Of a DNA stretch of 64,000 nucleotides, positions 18,398 to 27,177 are shown one piece after another. The stretch comes from ATZT02 sp046048135 (GTDB taxonomy: Bacteria; Actinomycetota; Actinomycetes; S36-B12; UBA5976), in the NCBI GenBank assembly GCA_046048135.1, contig JBJOGR010000036.1:10884-74883 (forward strand). Reading direction: 5' to 3'. Position numbers and translations under genes: made by a program. Positions within the stretch are counted from its first letter, which is position 1. Each line of letters starts with the position of its first letter. The notes beneath the pieces were generated by a model that did no database searches, was not told the origin of the DNA, and was given only the letters and a program-made list of their open reading frames with translations.

Positions 18398-18418
18398 TAG
18401 TCAATCAACCATTGACCA
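18398..18418. promoter_or_regulatory. Inverted repeat between MFS exporter and dacB, candidate operator
   Basis: TAGTCAAT (18398-18405) and ATTGACCA (18411-18418) form an inverted repeat with one mismatch around CAACC. A related AGTTGACT lies nearer the exporter start (18352-18359). TTGACT/AGTCAA-type palindromes are common for MarR-family repressors of drug exporters, but no marR gene is in the window. Assignment is tentative. Confidence 0.35.
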
Positions 18419-18471
18419 CCATTTAAGTGCTGCAAAACACGCTTGAAATTAAGTTGACTTATTATTACAAC

Positions 18472-19842
18472 ATGAAGTTAAGCAAATTAATGGTCGTTAA
18501 TGTACTTATTTTGTCTTTGATTTTAAATCAATCAAATGCGAATGCTGAAGAAAAAAATGAATTAGCTTCTGTGGTTCTAGAACCGATGGTTTATAAGTTC
18601 GCTGATAGTACTTTAGTTGAAAATATTGTTACTAAACAATTAAGCAATCCTCTTTATTCAACAGGTTACGGAATCTCAATAAGAAATTTGACTGACGGTT
18701 CAGTAGTTTTTGAAAGTAATGCAGATGATTCAATGATGCCTGCTTCTTTGACAAAAATTTATACTGCAGCAAGTAATTCGATAACTTTAGATTTGGACGC
18801 AAAATTTGTAACTAAAGTTAAATATTTAGACAACAATCTTTACTTAGTTGGAGGTGGTGATCCTCAATTAGGAACTGATAGTAATCCTAGAAAAGCTGAT
18901 TTAGAAGATTTGGCAAAACAAACTGCGGAGAACTTAAAAAAGTTTAATGTTTTTGAAGTTAATTTATTTGTTGATGATTCATCCCTTGGGCCATTGCAAA
19001 GACCAGCAGATTGGCTAGATAATTACTTTAGAAGTAGCGAAGTTCATTTAATTTCTGCACTTAATTTAGATGATCCACTTGCACCAAGCCAAGCTCCAGA
19101 AGATCCATCAATTACTACAGGACAAACTTTTGCCGTTTATTTAATTAAAAACAATATCAAAGTAAATGGGTTAGTTTTTAGAAAAAAAGCACCATCCGAA
19201 GCATTTGATGTTGCAACAGAATATTCAAAATCTGTAGCACAAATAATTGAAGATATGTTAATTATTTCAAATAATCAAGATGCTGAGATTCTAGCTAGAG
19301 TGGCATCAGATATTGCCACGAAAGATCCTTCAACAAATGCTGCTACTGAATTAGTTTTAAAAGATGTTGAAAATTTAGGAATTTCAAGTGTTGATAATGC
19401 ATTATCAGACACAAGTGGATTAAGTCGTTCAAATAAAATTTCACCATCTGACTTTACAAATTTGATTTATAAAACTGTTGTGAAACCCGAATTGACTATT
19501 GAAAATAAAGGAGACGCAACAAAATTTTTAACAATACCTACTTATTCAATACCTGTTGATACTTGGCCAGTTTTTACTGGACTTCCAACAGGACATGGAC
19601 TTGGAACCATGGAAAAAAGATTTAACGAGGAAAATTCACCTGGAAGAGGTGTAGTTAGAGCAAAAACTGGAACATTAAATCAAGTAATAACACTTGCTGG
19701 AACTATTACCACAAAAGATAACGCGTTTTTATCATTTGCAATTCTAGTTAATAGAGTTGAAAAACCAACTCAAGTTAGAGAAGAGCTAGATAATCTTTTA
19801 AATGAAATTGCAAAGTGTGAATGCGCTGCAATTGATGAATAA
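18472..19842 (+). CDS. dacB: D-alanyl-D-alanine carboxypeptidase/endopeptidase (PBP4 type)
   Basis: Class C penicillin-binding protein that trims or cuts peptidoglycan cross-links outside the membrane. ATG at 18472 gives a signal peptide ending around NANA before EEK (residues 22-25). Active-site motifs are SLTK (92-95), SNN (266-268) and KTG (398-400). An upstream in-frame GTG at 18427 would bury the signal peptide. TATTAT at 18460-18465 ends 6 nt before the ATG, consistent with a leaderless message. dacB-tilS-hpt-ftsH is a standard actinobacterial order. Confidence 0.93.
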   Translation: MKLSKLMVVNVLILSLILNQSNANAEEKNELASVVLEPMVYKFADSTLVENIVTKQLSNPLYSTGYGISIRNLTDGSVVFESNADDSMMPASLTKIYTAASNSITLDLDAKFVTKVKYLDNNLYLVGGGDPQLGTDSNPRKADLEDLAKQTAENLKKFNVFEVNLFVDDSSLGPLQRPADWLDNYFRSSEVHLISALNLDDPLAPSQAPEDPSITTGQTFAVYLIKNNIKVNGLVFRKKAPSEAFDVATEYSKSVAQIIEDMLIISNNQDAEILARVASDIATKDPSTNAATELVLKDVENLGISSVDNALSDTSGLSRSNKISPSDFTNLIYKTVVKPELTIENKGDATKFLTIPTYSIPVDTWPVFTGLPTGHGLGTMEKRFNEENSPGRGVVRAKTGTLNQVITLAGTITTKDNAFLSFAILVNRVEKPTQVREELDNLLNEIAKCECAAIDE

Positions 19843-20800
19843 TCCACCAATCAATTTACAAAATGCAGTAAATAATCTATTAAAAGATTTTGAACCCGCA
19901 GACAATATTATTATTGCCTGTTCAGGTGGAGCAGATTCATTAGCACTTGCGTGGACAAGTCAAGTTGTTACCAAAAGACTTGGTCTAAATTTAATTGCCG
20001 CGATAATTGATCACCAACTTATTAAAGAGTCCTCTGAAGTTGCAATTGAAGCGATGAAAAAATGTAAAGATTTTGGTATTGAAAAAGTTTTTATTAAACA
20101 AATTGAAGTTGAGGATAATAATGAAGGTTTAGAAGCTGCAGCAAGAAAAGCTAGATACGAAGCATTTGAAGAATTAGTGATTGAACATTCTGCAAAAGCA
20201 GTTTTACTCGCACATACTCAAGATGACCAAGCTGAAACAATGTTAATGAGACTAACTAGAGGAAGTGGCGCTAAATCATTATCTGCAATGAAAGAAGTTT
20301 CTGGAAAGTATTTAAGACCTTTTTTACATATTAGAAAACAAGAGTTAGTTAAGGCTCTTGAAAAAGAAGGAATTACTTATTGGCAAGATCCAGCAAATAC
20401 CAACTATAAGTTTTTAAGAGCAAAAGTTAGACATGAGTTGATACCTAAGTTAATTGAAGTTTTAGGTGATTCTGCAATTGATTCACTCGATAAAACTTCG
20501 GGATTATTAAAAGAAGATAACGAAGCTCTTGATGCGATTGCGATAGAAAATTATGAAAAATTAAATAAAGAATTAAAAGTTGAAATCTTAGTGAACATGC
20601 CTGCTGCGATTAGAAAAAGAATGATTAAAATTGCTGCTTTAGATTCAGGTGTTAATCCGGGTCCTTTTTCATTTGAACATATTGAGGCTATTGATGCTCT
20701 TGTTACAAACTGGCGTGGTCAAGGTAACGTCGACTTACCTGGTTTCATTCAAGCATGCAGAGTTGATCAAACAATAAGATTTATTTCATCCCGAAACTAG
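19835..20800 (+). CDS. tilS: tRNA(Ile)-lysidine synthase
   Basis: TilS attaches lysine to C34 of the CAU-anticodon tRNA-Ile so that it reads AUA. The ATP-pyrophosphatase loop SGGADS is at residues 30-35 when translation starts at ATG 19835. That start overlaps the dacB 3' end by 8 bp. An in-frame ATG 33 bp upstream is less likely. The 321-aa length fits short actinobacterial TilS. The segment GLEAAARKARYEAFEEL is characteristic. Confidence 0.93.
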   Translation: MNNPPINLQNAVNNLLKDFEPADNIIIACSGGADSLALAWTSQVVTKRLGLNLIAAIIDHQLIKESSEVAIEAMKKCKDFGIEKVFIKQIEVEDNNEGLEAAARKARYEAFEELVIEHSAKAVLLAHTQDDQAETMLMRLTRGSGAKSLSAMKEVSGKYLRPFLHIRKQELVKALEKEGITYWQDPANTNYKFLRAKVRHELIPKLIEVLGDSAIDSLDKTSGLLKEDNEALDAIAIENYEKLNKELKVEILVNMPAAIRKRMIKIAALDSGVNPGPFSFEHIEAIDALVTNWRGQGNVDLPGFIQACRVDQTIRFISSRN

Positions 20801-20814
20801 TTAATAAGGAAATA

Positions 20815-21375
20815 ATGAAAAGCGAAGATATCAAAAATCAAATCGTAAGAGAAGTTTTAAGTGAAAAACAAATTGATGAAAAAATCGCAGAGATTGCAAA
20901 ACAAATAGATAAAGACTACGAGGGACAAGATTTATTATTGGTTGGCGTTTTAAACGGTGCAGTAATGGTTATGGCTGACTTAGCAAGACATTTAACTAAA
21001 AACATAGAAATGGATTGGATGGCAGCGTCTTCTTATGGCCATGGCACAACTTCTTCCGGAGTTGTAAGAATATTGAAAGATTTAGATACAGATATTGAAG
21101 ATAGAAACGTTTTAATTGTCGAAGATATTTTGGATACAGGACTTACTTTGCATTGGTTGAAAAATAATTTATTGTCTAGAAATCCAAAAAGTGTGAAAAT
21201 TTTTACTCTGTTAAGAAAACCAGACTCTCTACAAATGGATGTAAAAGCTGACTACGTAGGTTTTGATATTCCAAATGAATTTGTTATTGGATATGGCTTA
21301 GATTACGCACAAAAGTATAGAAATTTAAGATCTATCGCTACTTTGCACCCAGACGTCTACTCCCAAAAGTCCTAA
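20815..21375 (+). CDS. hpt: Hypoxanthine phosphoribosyltransferase
   Basis: Purine-salvage enzyme converting hypoxanthine or guanine plus PRPP to IMP or GMP. The PRPP-binding motif VEDILDTGLTL starts near residue 102. The LVGVLNGAVMVMADLARHL segment and a SSYGHGTTSSG flexible loop are typical. Its 186 aa is normal length. It follows tilS by 14 bp. Confidence 0.95.
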   Translation: MKSEDIKNQIVREVLSEKQIDEKIAEIAKQIDKDYEGQDLLLVGVLNGAVMVMADLARHLTKNIEMDWMAASSYGHGTTSSGVVRILKDLDTDIEDRNVLIVEDILDTGLTLHWLKNNLLSRNPKSVKIFTLLRKPDSLQMDVKADYVGFDIPNEFVIGYGLDYAQKYRNLRSIATLHPDVYSQKS

Positions 21376-21394
21376 CGCGTAACATCGAAGGTGA

Positions 21395-21407
21395 GGCAAT
21401 TTTTGCC
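21395..21407. promoter_or_regulatory. Small palindrome upstream of ftsH
   Basis: GGCAA and TTGCC flank TTT in the hpt-ftsH gap. It could be a weak terminator stem or an operator; no U-tract follows it. Confidence 0.25.
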
Positions 21408-21430
21408 AAACACTTGGAGTAGATGATAAA

Positions 21431-21459
21431 CGGAGGTTTGGGTTTAACCCTTTCTTTGA
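21431..21459 (+). promoter_or_regulatory. ftsH start region: distant Shine-Dalgarno with intervening hairpin
   Basis: The only good Shine-Dalgarno, CGGAGG at 21431-21436, is 23 nt before the ftsH ATG, too far for normal use. The palindrome GGGTTTAACCC (21440-21450) lies between. If folded it would shorten the effective spacing to about 12 nt. An in-frame upstream start is excluded by TAA at 21445-21447. Confidence 0.4.
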
Positions 21460-23463
21460 ATGAAAGCAAATAAGTTTTTTCGTGGACCGTTTTTCTGGAT
21501 TACAGTTGCAATCACCTTAGTACTTCTTGGAAGCAATGTAATTTCTTCTTCTACAGCTCCTGAAACCATTACAACTTCCCAAGCAGTTTTGGCTATCCAA
21601 AAAGATCAAGTTAAGAGTGTCAAATTAATTGATCGTGATCAAAGAATTGAATTGACTTTTAAAGACGATAAAAAAGCAAAAGCAGATTTCATTACAGGTC
21701 AAGGTGTAGTACTTCAAGAATTACTTCAAGCAAAAGTTGAACGAGGTCTTATAGCTCAAGATGGTTATGACACAGTTGTTCCAAAAGATAATTTTTTAGT
21801 TAACTTACTATTTACTTTATTACCAATTGCTTTAGTTATATTTTTACTATTTTTCTTCATGGGCCAAATGCAAGGTGGCAATAGAGTTCTGAATTTTGGT
21901 AAAGCAAAAGCACGAGCAATTAATAAAGATATGCCCAAAACTACATTTGCAGATGTTGCAGGTGCTGATGAAGCTGTAGAGGAATTACAAGAAATAAAAG
22001 AATTTTTAAGTGAACCATCAAAATTTCAAGCAGTGGGTGCAAAAATTCCTAAAGGAGTTTTACTTTATGGTCCTCCAGGAACAGGTAAAACACTTTTAGC
22101 AAGAGCAGTAGCAGGTGAAGCAGGTGTTCCTTTCTTTTCTATTTCTGGTTCTGATTTTGTGGAAATGTTTGTTGGTGTTGGCGCAAGTAGAGTTAGAGAT
22201 TTATTTGAACAAGCAAAACAAGCAGCTCCAGCAATTATTTTCGTAGATGAAATTGATGCAGTTGGAAGACAACGTGGCGCAGGACTTGGTGGTGGACATG
22301 ATGAAAGAGAGCAAACATTAAATCAATTGCTTGTAGAGATGGATGGCTTTGATGTCAACACAGGAGTCATCCTCATTGCTGCAACTAACAGACCAGATGT
22401 TTTAGATCCAGCATTATTAAGACCAGGAAGATTTGATCGCCAAGTTGCTGTTGAAAGACCAGATTTAAAAGGTAGAGAAAGAATTTTACAAGTTCACGCT
22501 AAAGGTAAACCAATTTCAGAAGATGTGAAATTGAATGAAGTTGCAAAAAGAACTCCCGGATTTACTGGTGCAGATTTAGCAAATGTTTTAAATGAAGCAG
22601 CTTTGCTTACTGCAAGAAGTGGTAAGAAATTTATTGACTCACTAATTCTTGATGAAGCAATAGATCGTGTTATTGCTGGACCACAAAAAAGAACTCGTTT
22701 AATGAATGACAAAGAAAGATTAATCACGGCTTATCACGAAGGTGGACATGCTTTGGTTGCAGCAGCACTTCCCAATACAGATCCAGTTCACAAAATTACG
22801 ATATTGCCAAGAGGTAGAGCACTTGGTTACACAATGGTTTTACCTGAACAAGACACCTATTCCACAACTAGAAATCAGATGCTTGATCAATTGGCATACA
22901 TGTTAGGTGGAAGAGCTGCAGAAGAAATGGTCTTTCATGATCCGACAACTGGTGCATCAAATGACATTGAAAAAGCAACTTCAGTAGCAAAAGCGATGGT
23001 TACTCAATATGGAATGACAGAAAGATTAGGTGCTATTAAATATGGCACTGAAGGTCGAGACGTTTTTCTGGGTAGAGATTTAAACCATCAAAGAGATTAT
23101 TCAGAAGATGTTGCTTCAGCAATTGATGAAGAAGTTAGAAAATTAATTGATAACGCTCACCACGAAGCTTATGCAATTTTAGATAATAATCGAGCAATTT
23201 TAGACAAATTAGTAGTAGAACTCTTAGAAAAAGAAACACTAGATAAAGAAGAAGTTGCAAAAATATTTTCTAAATTGAAGAAACGTCCAGCAAGACCTGC
23301 TTGGACAGGATCAAGTAAAAGAAAACCATCTAAGAAAGGTCCAGTTAAAGCACCAATTCGCTTAGTAAAAGAAGATGAATCTCCAGCTTCTTTAAACCAC
23401 TCAAATGAAACTTCTAATAAAAGTGGTGCAGTAGCAAGTCAAACAGATAAAAATAAGAAATAG
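21460..23463 (+). CDS. ftsH: ATP-dependent zinc metalloprotease FtsH
   Basis: Membrane-anchored AAA+ protease that degrades unfolded membrane and regulatory proteins. Two transmembrane helices (about 11-28 and 113-134) flank the extracytoplasmic domain. Walker A GPPGTGKT is at 204-211 and the zinc site HEGGH at 426-430. The C-terminal ~60 residues are a Lys/Pro/Ser-rich tail. ATG 21460 is preceded by an unusual leader. folE follows after 5 bp. Confidence 0.97.
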   Translation: MKANKFFRGPFFWITVAITLVLLGSNVISSSTAPETITTSQAVLAIQKDQVKSVKLIDRDQRIELTFKDDKKAKADFITGQGVVLQELLQAKVERGLIAQDGYDTVVPKDNFLVNLLFTLLPIALVIFLLFFFMGQMQGGNRVLNFGKAKARAINKDMPKTTFADVAGADEAVEELQEIKEFLSEPSKFQAVGAKIPKGVLLYGPPGTGKTLLARAVAGEAGVPFFSISGSDFVEMFVGVGASRVRDLFEQAKQAAPAIIFVDEIDAVGRQRGAGLGGGHDEREQTLNQLLVEMDGFDVNTGVILIAATNRPDVLDPALLRPGRFDRQVAVERPDLKGRERILQVHAKGKPISEDVKLNEVAKRTPGFTGADLANVLNEAALLTARSGKKFIDSLILDEAIDRVIAGPQKRTRLMNDKERLITAYHEGGHALVAAALPNTDPVHKITILPRGRALGYTMVLPEQDTYSTTRNQMLDQLAYMLGGRAAEEMVFHDPTTGASNDIEKATSVAKAMVTQYGMTERLGAIKYGTEGRDVFLGRDLNHQRDYSEDVASAIDEEVRKLIDNAHHEAYAILDNNRAILDKLVVELLEKETLDKEEVAKIFSKLKKRPARPAWTGSSKRKPSKKGPVKAPIRLVKEDESPASLNHSNETSNKSGAVASQTDKNKK

Positions 23464-23468
23464 TTTTT

Positions 23469-24104
23469 ATGCAAGAACAAACTCGCATAAGCCCCACCGC
23501 TGATCCGCTTGCAGATCTTGATCCTTCGCAAAGACCTAGTTTCGATGAAAAAAGAATCGAAAATGCTGTTAGAGAAATAATTAAAGGTATTGGTGAAGAT
23601 CCAGATAGAGATGGACTTCAAGATACTCCAAAAAGAGTGGCAAAAGCCTATAGGCAAATGTTTGCAGGACTTTATGAAAGACCAGAAGATGTTTTAGCAA
23701 CTACTTTTGATTTAAATCATAATGAATTAGTAATAGTTAAAAATATTAATATTTTTTCAATGTGTGAACATCATTTGTTGCCTTTTGTAGGTAAAGCAAG
23801 TGTGGGATATATACCAAATAACAACGGGAAAATTACAGGTTTATCAAAACTTGCTCGATTAATTGATGTTTATGCCAAAAGGCCTCAAGTTCAAGAAAGA
23901 TTAACTTCACAAGTTGCTGATGCTCTAATGAGAATTCTGAAACCACAAGGAGTAATTGTGGTTATTGAGTGTGAACACTTTTGCATGAGTATGCGTGGTG
24001 TTAATAAACCAGAATCTATGACAACAACATCTGTGGTGAGAGGAACTTTGGAAGAACCAGCGTTAAGACATGAAGCCTTAACTTTGATAACTCACAAAGC
24101 ATGA
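23469..24104 (+). CDS. folE: GTP cyclohydrolase I
   Basis: First enzyme of folate synthesis, converting GTP to 7,8-dihydroneopterin triphosphate. Zinc ligands are visible as Cys99 and His102 in CEHHLLP and Cys172 in ECEHFCMSMRG. The 211-aa length is normal. It opens a tight folate operon and overlaps folP by 4 bp (ATGA). Confidence 0.97.
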   Translation: MQEQTRISPTADPLADLDPSQRPSFDEKRIENAVREIIKGIGEDPDRDGLQDTPKRVAKAYRQMFAGLYERPEDVLATTFDLNHNELVIVKNINIFSMCEHHLLPFVGKASVGYIPNNNGKITGLSKLARLIDVYAKRPQVQERLTSQVADALMRILKPQGVIVVIECEHFCMSMRGVNKPESMTTTSVVRGTLEEPALRHEALTLITHKA

Positions 24105-24952
24105 CTGAAAATACACGCTTAAAGCCAAGCGGTTTACCACAACAATTAAGCAATTTAGAAAGATGTTTAGTGGTTGGGGTTTTAAATGTAACTCCTGATT
24201 CATTTTCAGACGGTGGAAAATTTTTAGATAAAGATATAGCTATCACTCAAGCAAAAAAACTAATTTCAGATGGTGCAGACATGATTGATATTGGTGGAGA
24301 ATCTACTAGACCTGGTGCTAATCAAATAAGTATTGATGAAGAAATTGCAAGAGTAATCCCAATAATAAATGAATTAAAAAAAGAAAATATTTTTATAAGT
24401 ATTGACACTATGAAACACGAAGTTGCTCAAGCAGCAATAGAAGCTGGTGCAATTATGGTCAATGACGTAAGTGGTGGTTTAGCTGATGAAAAAATGCATG
24501 AAACAGTAGCCAAACTTGAGGTACCTTATGTTTTAATGCATTGGCGAGGACATTCAAAAAATATGGATGAATTAGCAAAATATAACAATGTGACACAAGA
24601 AGTGATAAGTGAATTAAATTCTCAAATAAATAAAGCAATTGATAAAGGTATTAAAAAAGAAAAAATTGTTTTAGATCCTGGTCTTGGCTTTGCAAAGAAT
24701 CCAGAACATAATTGGCAAATTTTAAAAGATATAAAGAAATTTAATGATTTAGAATTTCCAATTTATATCGGGGCATCACGAAAAAGATTTCTTGCCCCAT
24801 TTTCTTTAAATAACGATTCTTCAAATCTTGAAGATAGGGATTTAGCAACATCAGTTATTTCTACTTATTCAGCAATAAATCATGCTTGGGCAGTAAGGGT
24901 GCACGATGCTAAGTCAAGCTCAATTGCAGTTAGATTAGTAAATCAACTTTAG
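24101..24952 (+). CDS. folP: Dihydropteroate synthase
   Basis: Joins p-aminobenzoate to the pterin diphosphate and is the sulfonamide target. Motifs are VGVLNVTPDSFSDGG near the N-terminus, DMIDIGGESTRPGA, VNDVSGG, and a DPGLGFAKN stretch in the C-terminal half, followed by IGASRKRFL. At 283 aa it is normal. The start overlaps folE and folB begins 6 bp after its end. Confidence 0.97.
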   Translation: MTENTRLKPSGLPQQLSNLERCLVVGVLNVTPDSFSDGGKFLDKDIAITQAKKLISDGADMIDIGGESTRPGANQISIDEEIARVIPIINELKKENIFISIDTMKHEVAQAAIEAGAIMVNDVSGGLADEKMHETVAKLEVPYVLMHWRGHSKNMDELAKYNNVTQEVISELNSQINKAIDKGIKKEKIVLDPGLGFAKNPEHNWQILKDIKKFNDLEFPIYIGASRKRFLAPFSLNNDSSNLEDRDLATSVISTYSAINHAWAVRVHDAKSSSIAVRLVNQL

Positions 24953-24958
24953 GAACAT

Positions 24959-25321
24959 ATGGCACAAGACACTATAAAAATCACAGGTATCAAAACTTTT
25001 GGTTACCATGGAGTATTTGAAACTGAAAAGAGTTTGGGACAAGAATTCATTGTTGATATTGAATATAAGTATGAAACAAATGAGGCAATTAAAAAAGATG
25101 CAATTGAACTTGCGATTGATTATGGTGCAGTAATTTCAAAAGTTAAATCAATTGTAGAAATTGGTTCCAAAAACTTAATTGAAACCGTGGCAGATCAACT
25201 AGCTATTGATTTATTAAGCGAATTTAAAATTGATTGGGTAAAAGTTACACTTCATAAACCTCACGCTCCTGTTGATGTCAGTTTTAAAGATATTTCTATA
25301 GTCGTTGAAAGAAGTAAATGA
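24959..25321 (+). CDS. folB: Dihydroneopterin aldolase
   Basis: Cleaves dihydroneopterin to hydroxymethyl-dihydropterin and glycolaldehyde. The 120-aa length and the start IKITGIKTFGYHGVFETEK are diagnostic. VTLHKPHAPVDVSFKDISI is the usual C-terminal element. ATGA overlap with folK. Confidence 0.95.
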   Translation: MAQDTIKITGIKTFGYHGVFETEKSLGQEFIVDIEYKYETNEAIKKDAIELAIDYGAVISKVKSIVEIGSKNLIETVADQLAIDLLSEFKIDWVKVTLHKPHAPVDVSFKDISIVVERSK

Positions 25322-25812
25322 GAGCAGTAATTTCTCTAGGATCAAATATTGGAGATAAATTTTCATATTTACAATCAGCTGTTAATGAAATAAATGGATT
25401 GAGTAATTCCGAAATTTTGATTTGTTCAAGTGTTTATAAAACTAAACCTGTTGGTTTTGAAGAACAAGAGGATTTTTTAAATGCTGTTTTAATTCTTGAA
25501 ACTGAATTTAGTGCTGAAGAATTACTTCTAAAAATAATGTTAATCGAATTAAATCTTGGTCGAGAAAGAACCATAAAGTGGGGACCAAGAACTATAGATT
25601 TAGATTTAATTGATTATGAAAAAGTTACTTTTAATACAGAAAAATTAACGCTTCCTCACCCGAGAGCTTTTGAAAGATGTTTTGTCTTAAAACCTTGGGA
25701 TGAAATAGATGATAATGCAGAGATAATAGGACATGGAAAAGTTAAACAGATTTTACAAAACATGGATTGTCAGGGTGTAGAAATTTATCCAAGTAAGTTA
25801 GTGATTTTATGA
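25318..25812 (+). CDS. folK: 2-amino-4-hydroxy-6-hydroxymethyldihydropteridine diphosphokinase
   Basis: HPPK transfers pyrophosphate from ATP to the pterin made by FolB. Signatures are ISLGSNIGDK at the start, VYKTKPVGFEEQEDFLNAV, and GPRTIDLDLI with the catalytic Asp pair. It is 164 aa and overlaps folB and the following DUF3180 gene by 4 bp each. Confidence 0.95.
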   Translation: MRAVISLGSNIGDKFSYLQSAVNEINGLSNSEILICSSVYKTKPVGFEEQEDFLNAVLILETEFSAEELLLKIMLIELNLGRERTIKWGPRTIDLDLIDYEKVTFNTEKLTLPHPRAFERCFVLKPWDEIDDNAEIIGHGKVKQILQNMDCQGVEIYPSKLVIL

Positions 25813-26309
25813 AACCTACAACCACTAAAAACTTAAGTGCATTTTTTATATTTGCAGCAATCATAGGCTTTTTCGTACCAAGAATTTATGAAAATTTAAC
25901 AGGCACTTATATTCCAGTAAGTTTAAACACTGCTATTGCTCTAATTATTTTAGATGCAGCATTACTTTACTGGATAATAATTTTTAACAATAGATTAAAG
26001 AGTGCAACTGATAAAAACAAAGAGGTGTTAAAACGAAAAACTCCTCCTCATCCATTAGTTTCTGCAAGAACGGTGGCTTTATCATTTGCAGGATCTAGAG
26101 CAGGAACTTTAATTTTAGGTTTTTATTTTGGCTTAATCCTAAATTTTTTACCAAAAATAGATCTTTCACCAATTCAGAATAGGATTATCACAGCTTTATT
26201 AATCGGGATTTCTTCTTTAATTTTAATCGGACTTTCTTTGTGGCTAGAGAAAATTTGTCGCATAAAAGAAACCGATGATGAGCCAGGAGATAGCACATCA
26301 TTTGCTTAA
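25809..26309 (+). CDS. DUF3180 family membrane protein
   Basis: A 166-aa protein with four hydrophobic helices and a conserved cytoplasmic segment HPLVSARTVALSFAGSRAGTLILGFY. This, with its place right after folK, identifies the actinobacterial DUF3180 family. Function unknown. The consistent link to folK suggests cotranscription more than a proven folate role. Confidence 0.85.
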   Translation: MKPTTTKNLSAFFIFAAIIGFFVPRIYENLTGTYIPVSLNTAIALIILDAALLYWIIIFNNRLKSATDKNKEVLKRKTPPHPLVSARTVALSFAGSRAGTLILGFYFGLILNFLPKIDLSPIQNRIITALLIGISSLILIGLSLWLEKICRIKETDDEPGDSTSFA

Positions 26310-26325
26310 TTATTAGAGTTCAACC

Positions 26326-27177
26326 ATGACTCAATTAGTTAAAAGCAATGCCGAGCTAAGAAGTGCGATGACTGGTTTGGCAAACAATATTTGCTTAGTT
26401 CCGACTATGGGCGCATTACACGAAGGTCACGCCGCTTTAATAAAAGTTGGTAAAGAAAAAATAGGAAATAACGGTTGTGTCGTGGTAAGCGATTTTGTTA
26501 ATCCGAAACAATTTGGGAAAAATGAAGATTTTGAAAAATATCCAAGAGATCTTGAAAAAGATTTAAAAGTGGCGCATGCTGCAGGTGCTCATATTTTGTG
26601 GGCACCTAGCGCTGAAGATGTTTATCCTGGTCAATGGCCATTAGATGTAGTAGAAGATAAGAGATTTGAAATCTTAGAAGGAAAATCTCGCCCAGGACAT
26701 TTCGCAGCCGTTGTAGAAGTGGTTACAAGATTATTCGACATTGTGCAACCAAAATTTGCAGTATTTGGTGAAAAAGACTTTCAACAACTTGTTTTTATTA
26801 CAGATTTAGCTAAAAAAAGAATTCCTGTTGTAGAAATAATTTCAGTTGCAACAGTGCGAGAAAAAGATGGTTTAGCAATGTCTAGTAGAAATATTTATTT
26901 ATCTTCAGATCAAAGAAATGTGGCTCACCTAATTCCTGATGCTTTAAGAAATGCAACTTTATTGGCAAGCAAAGGAATTTCACAAAGCGAAGTTAAAAAC
27001 GGTGTAAAAGATTATTTAAATAAATCAGATTTGATTGAGTTAGATTACATTGAAATAGTTAATAATGATTTAGGTGAATTAAGAAGTAATGAATTGGGTA
27101 GAATTTTAATTGCAGCAAAGTTAGGAAATACGAGATTAATAGACAATATGCCAATTATGTTTAAGGCAAATACATGA
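26326..27177 (+). CDS. panC: Pantothenate synthetase
   Basis: Condenses pantoate and beta-alanine with ATP to pantothenate, a coenzyme A precursor. The HIGH-like ATP motif is PTMGALHEGHAALI. GEKDFQQLVFI and MSSRNIYLS are further family elements. It is 283 aa, normal. It overlaps nadB by 4 bp. The aspartate decarboxylase gene panD, often near panC in relatives, is not in the window. Confidence 0.96.
   Translation: MTQLVKSNAELRSAMTGLANNICLVPTMGALHEGHAALIKVGKEKIGNNGCVVVSDFVNPKQFGKNEDFEKYPRDLEKDLKVAHAAGAHILWAPSAEDVYPGQWPLDVVEDKRFEILEGKSRPGHFAAVVEVVTRLFDIVQPKFAVFGEKDFQQLVFITDLAKKRIPVVEIISVATVREKDGLAMSSRNIYLSSDQRNVAHLIPDALRNATLLASKGISQSEVKNGVKDYLNKSDLIELDYIEIVNNDLGELRSNELGRILIAAKLGNTRLIDNMPIMFKANT

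Noticed and set aside
18427..18471. Upstream GTG start for dacB
   Set aside because: It would place 15 residues before the signal peptide and extend translation over the candidate promoter; ATG 18472 fits a secreted protein.
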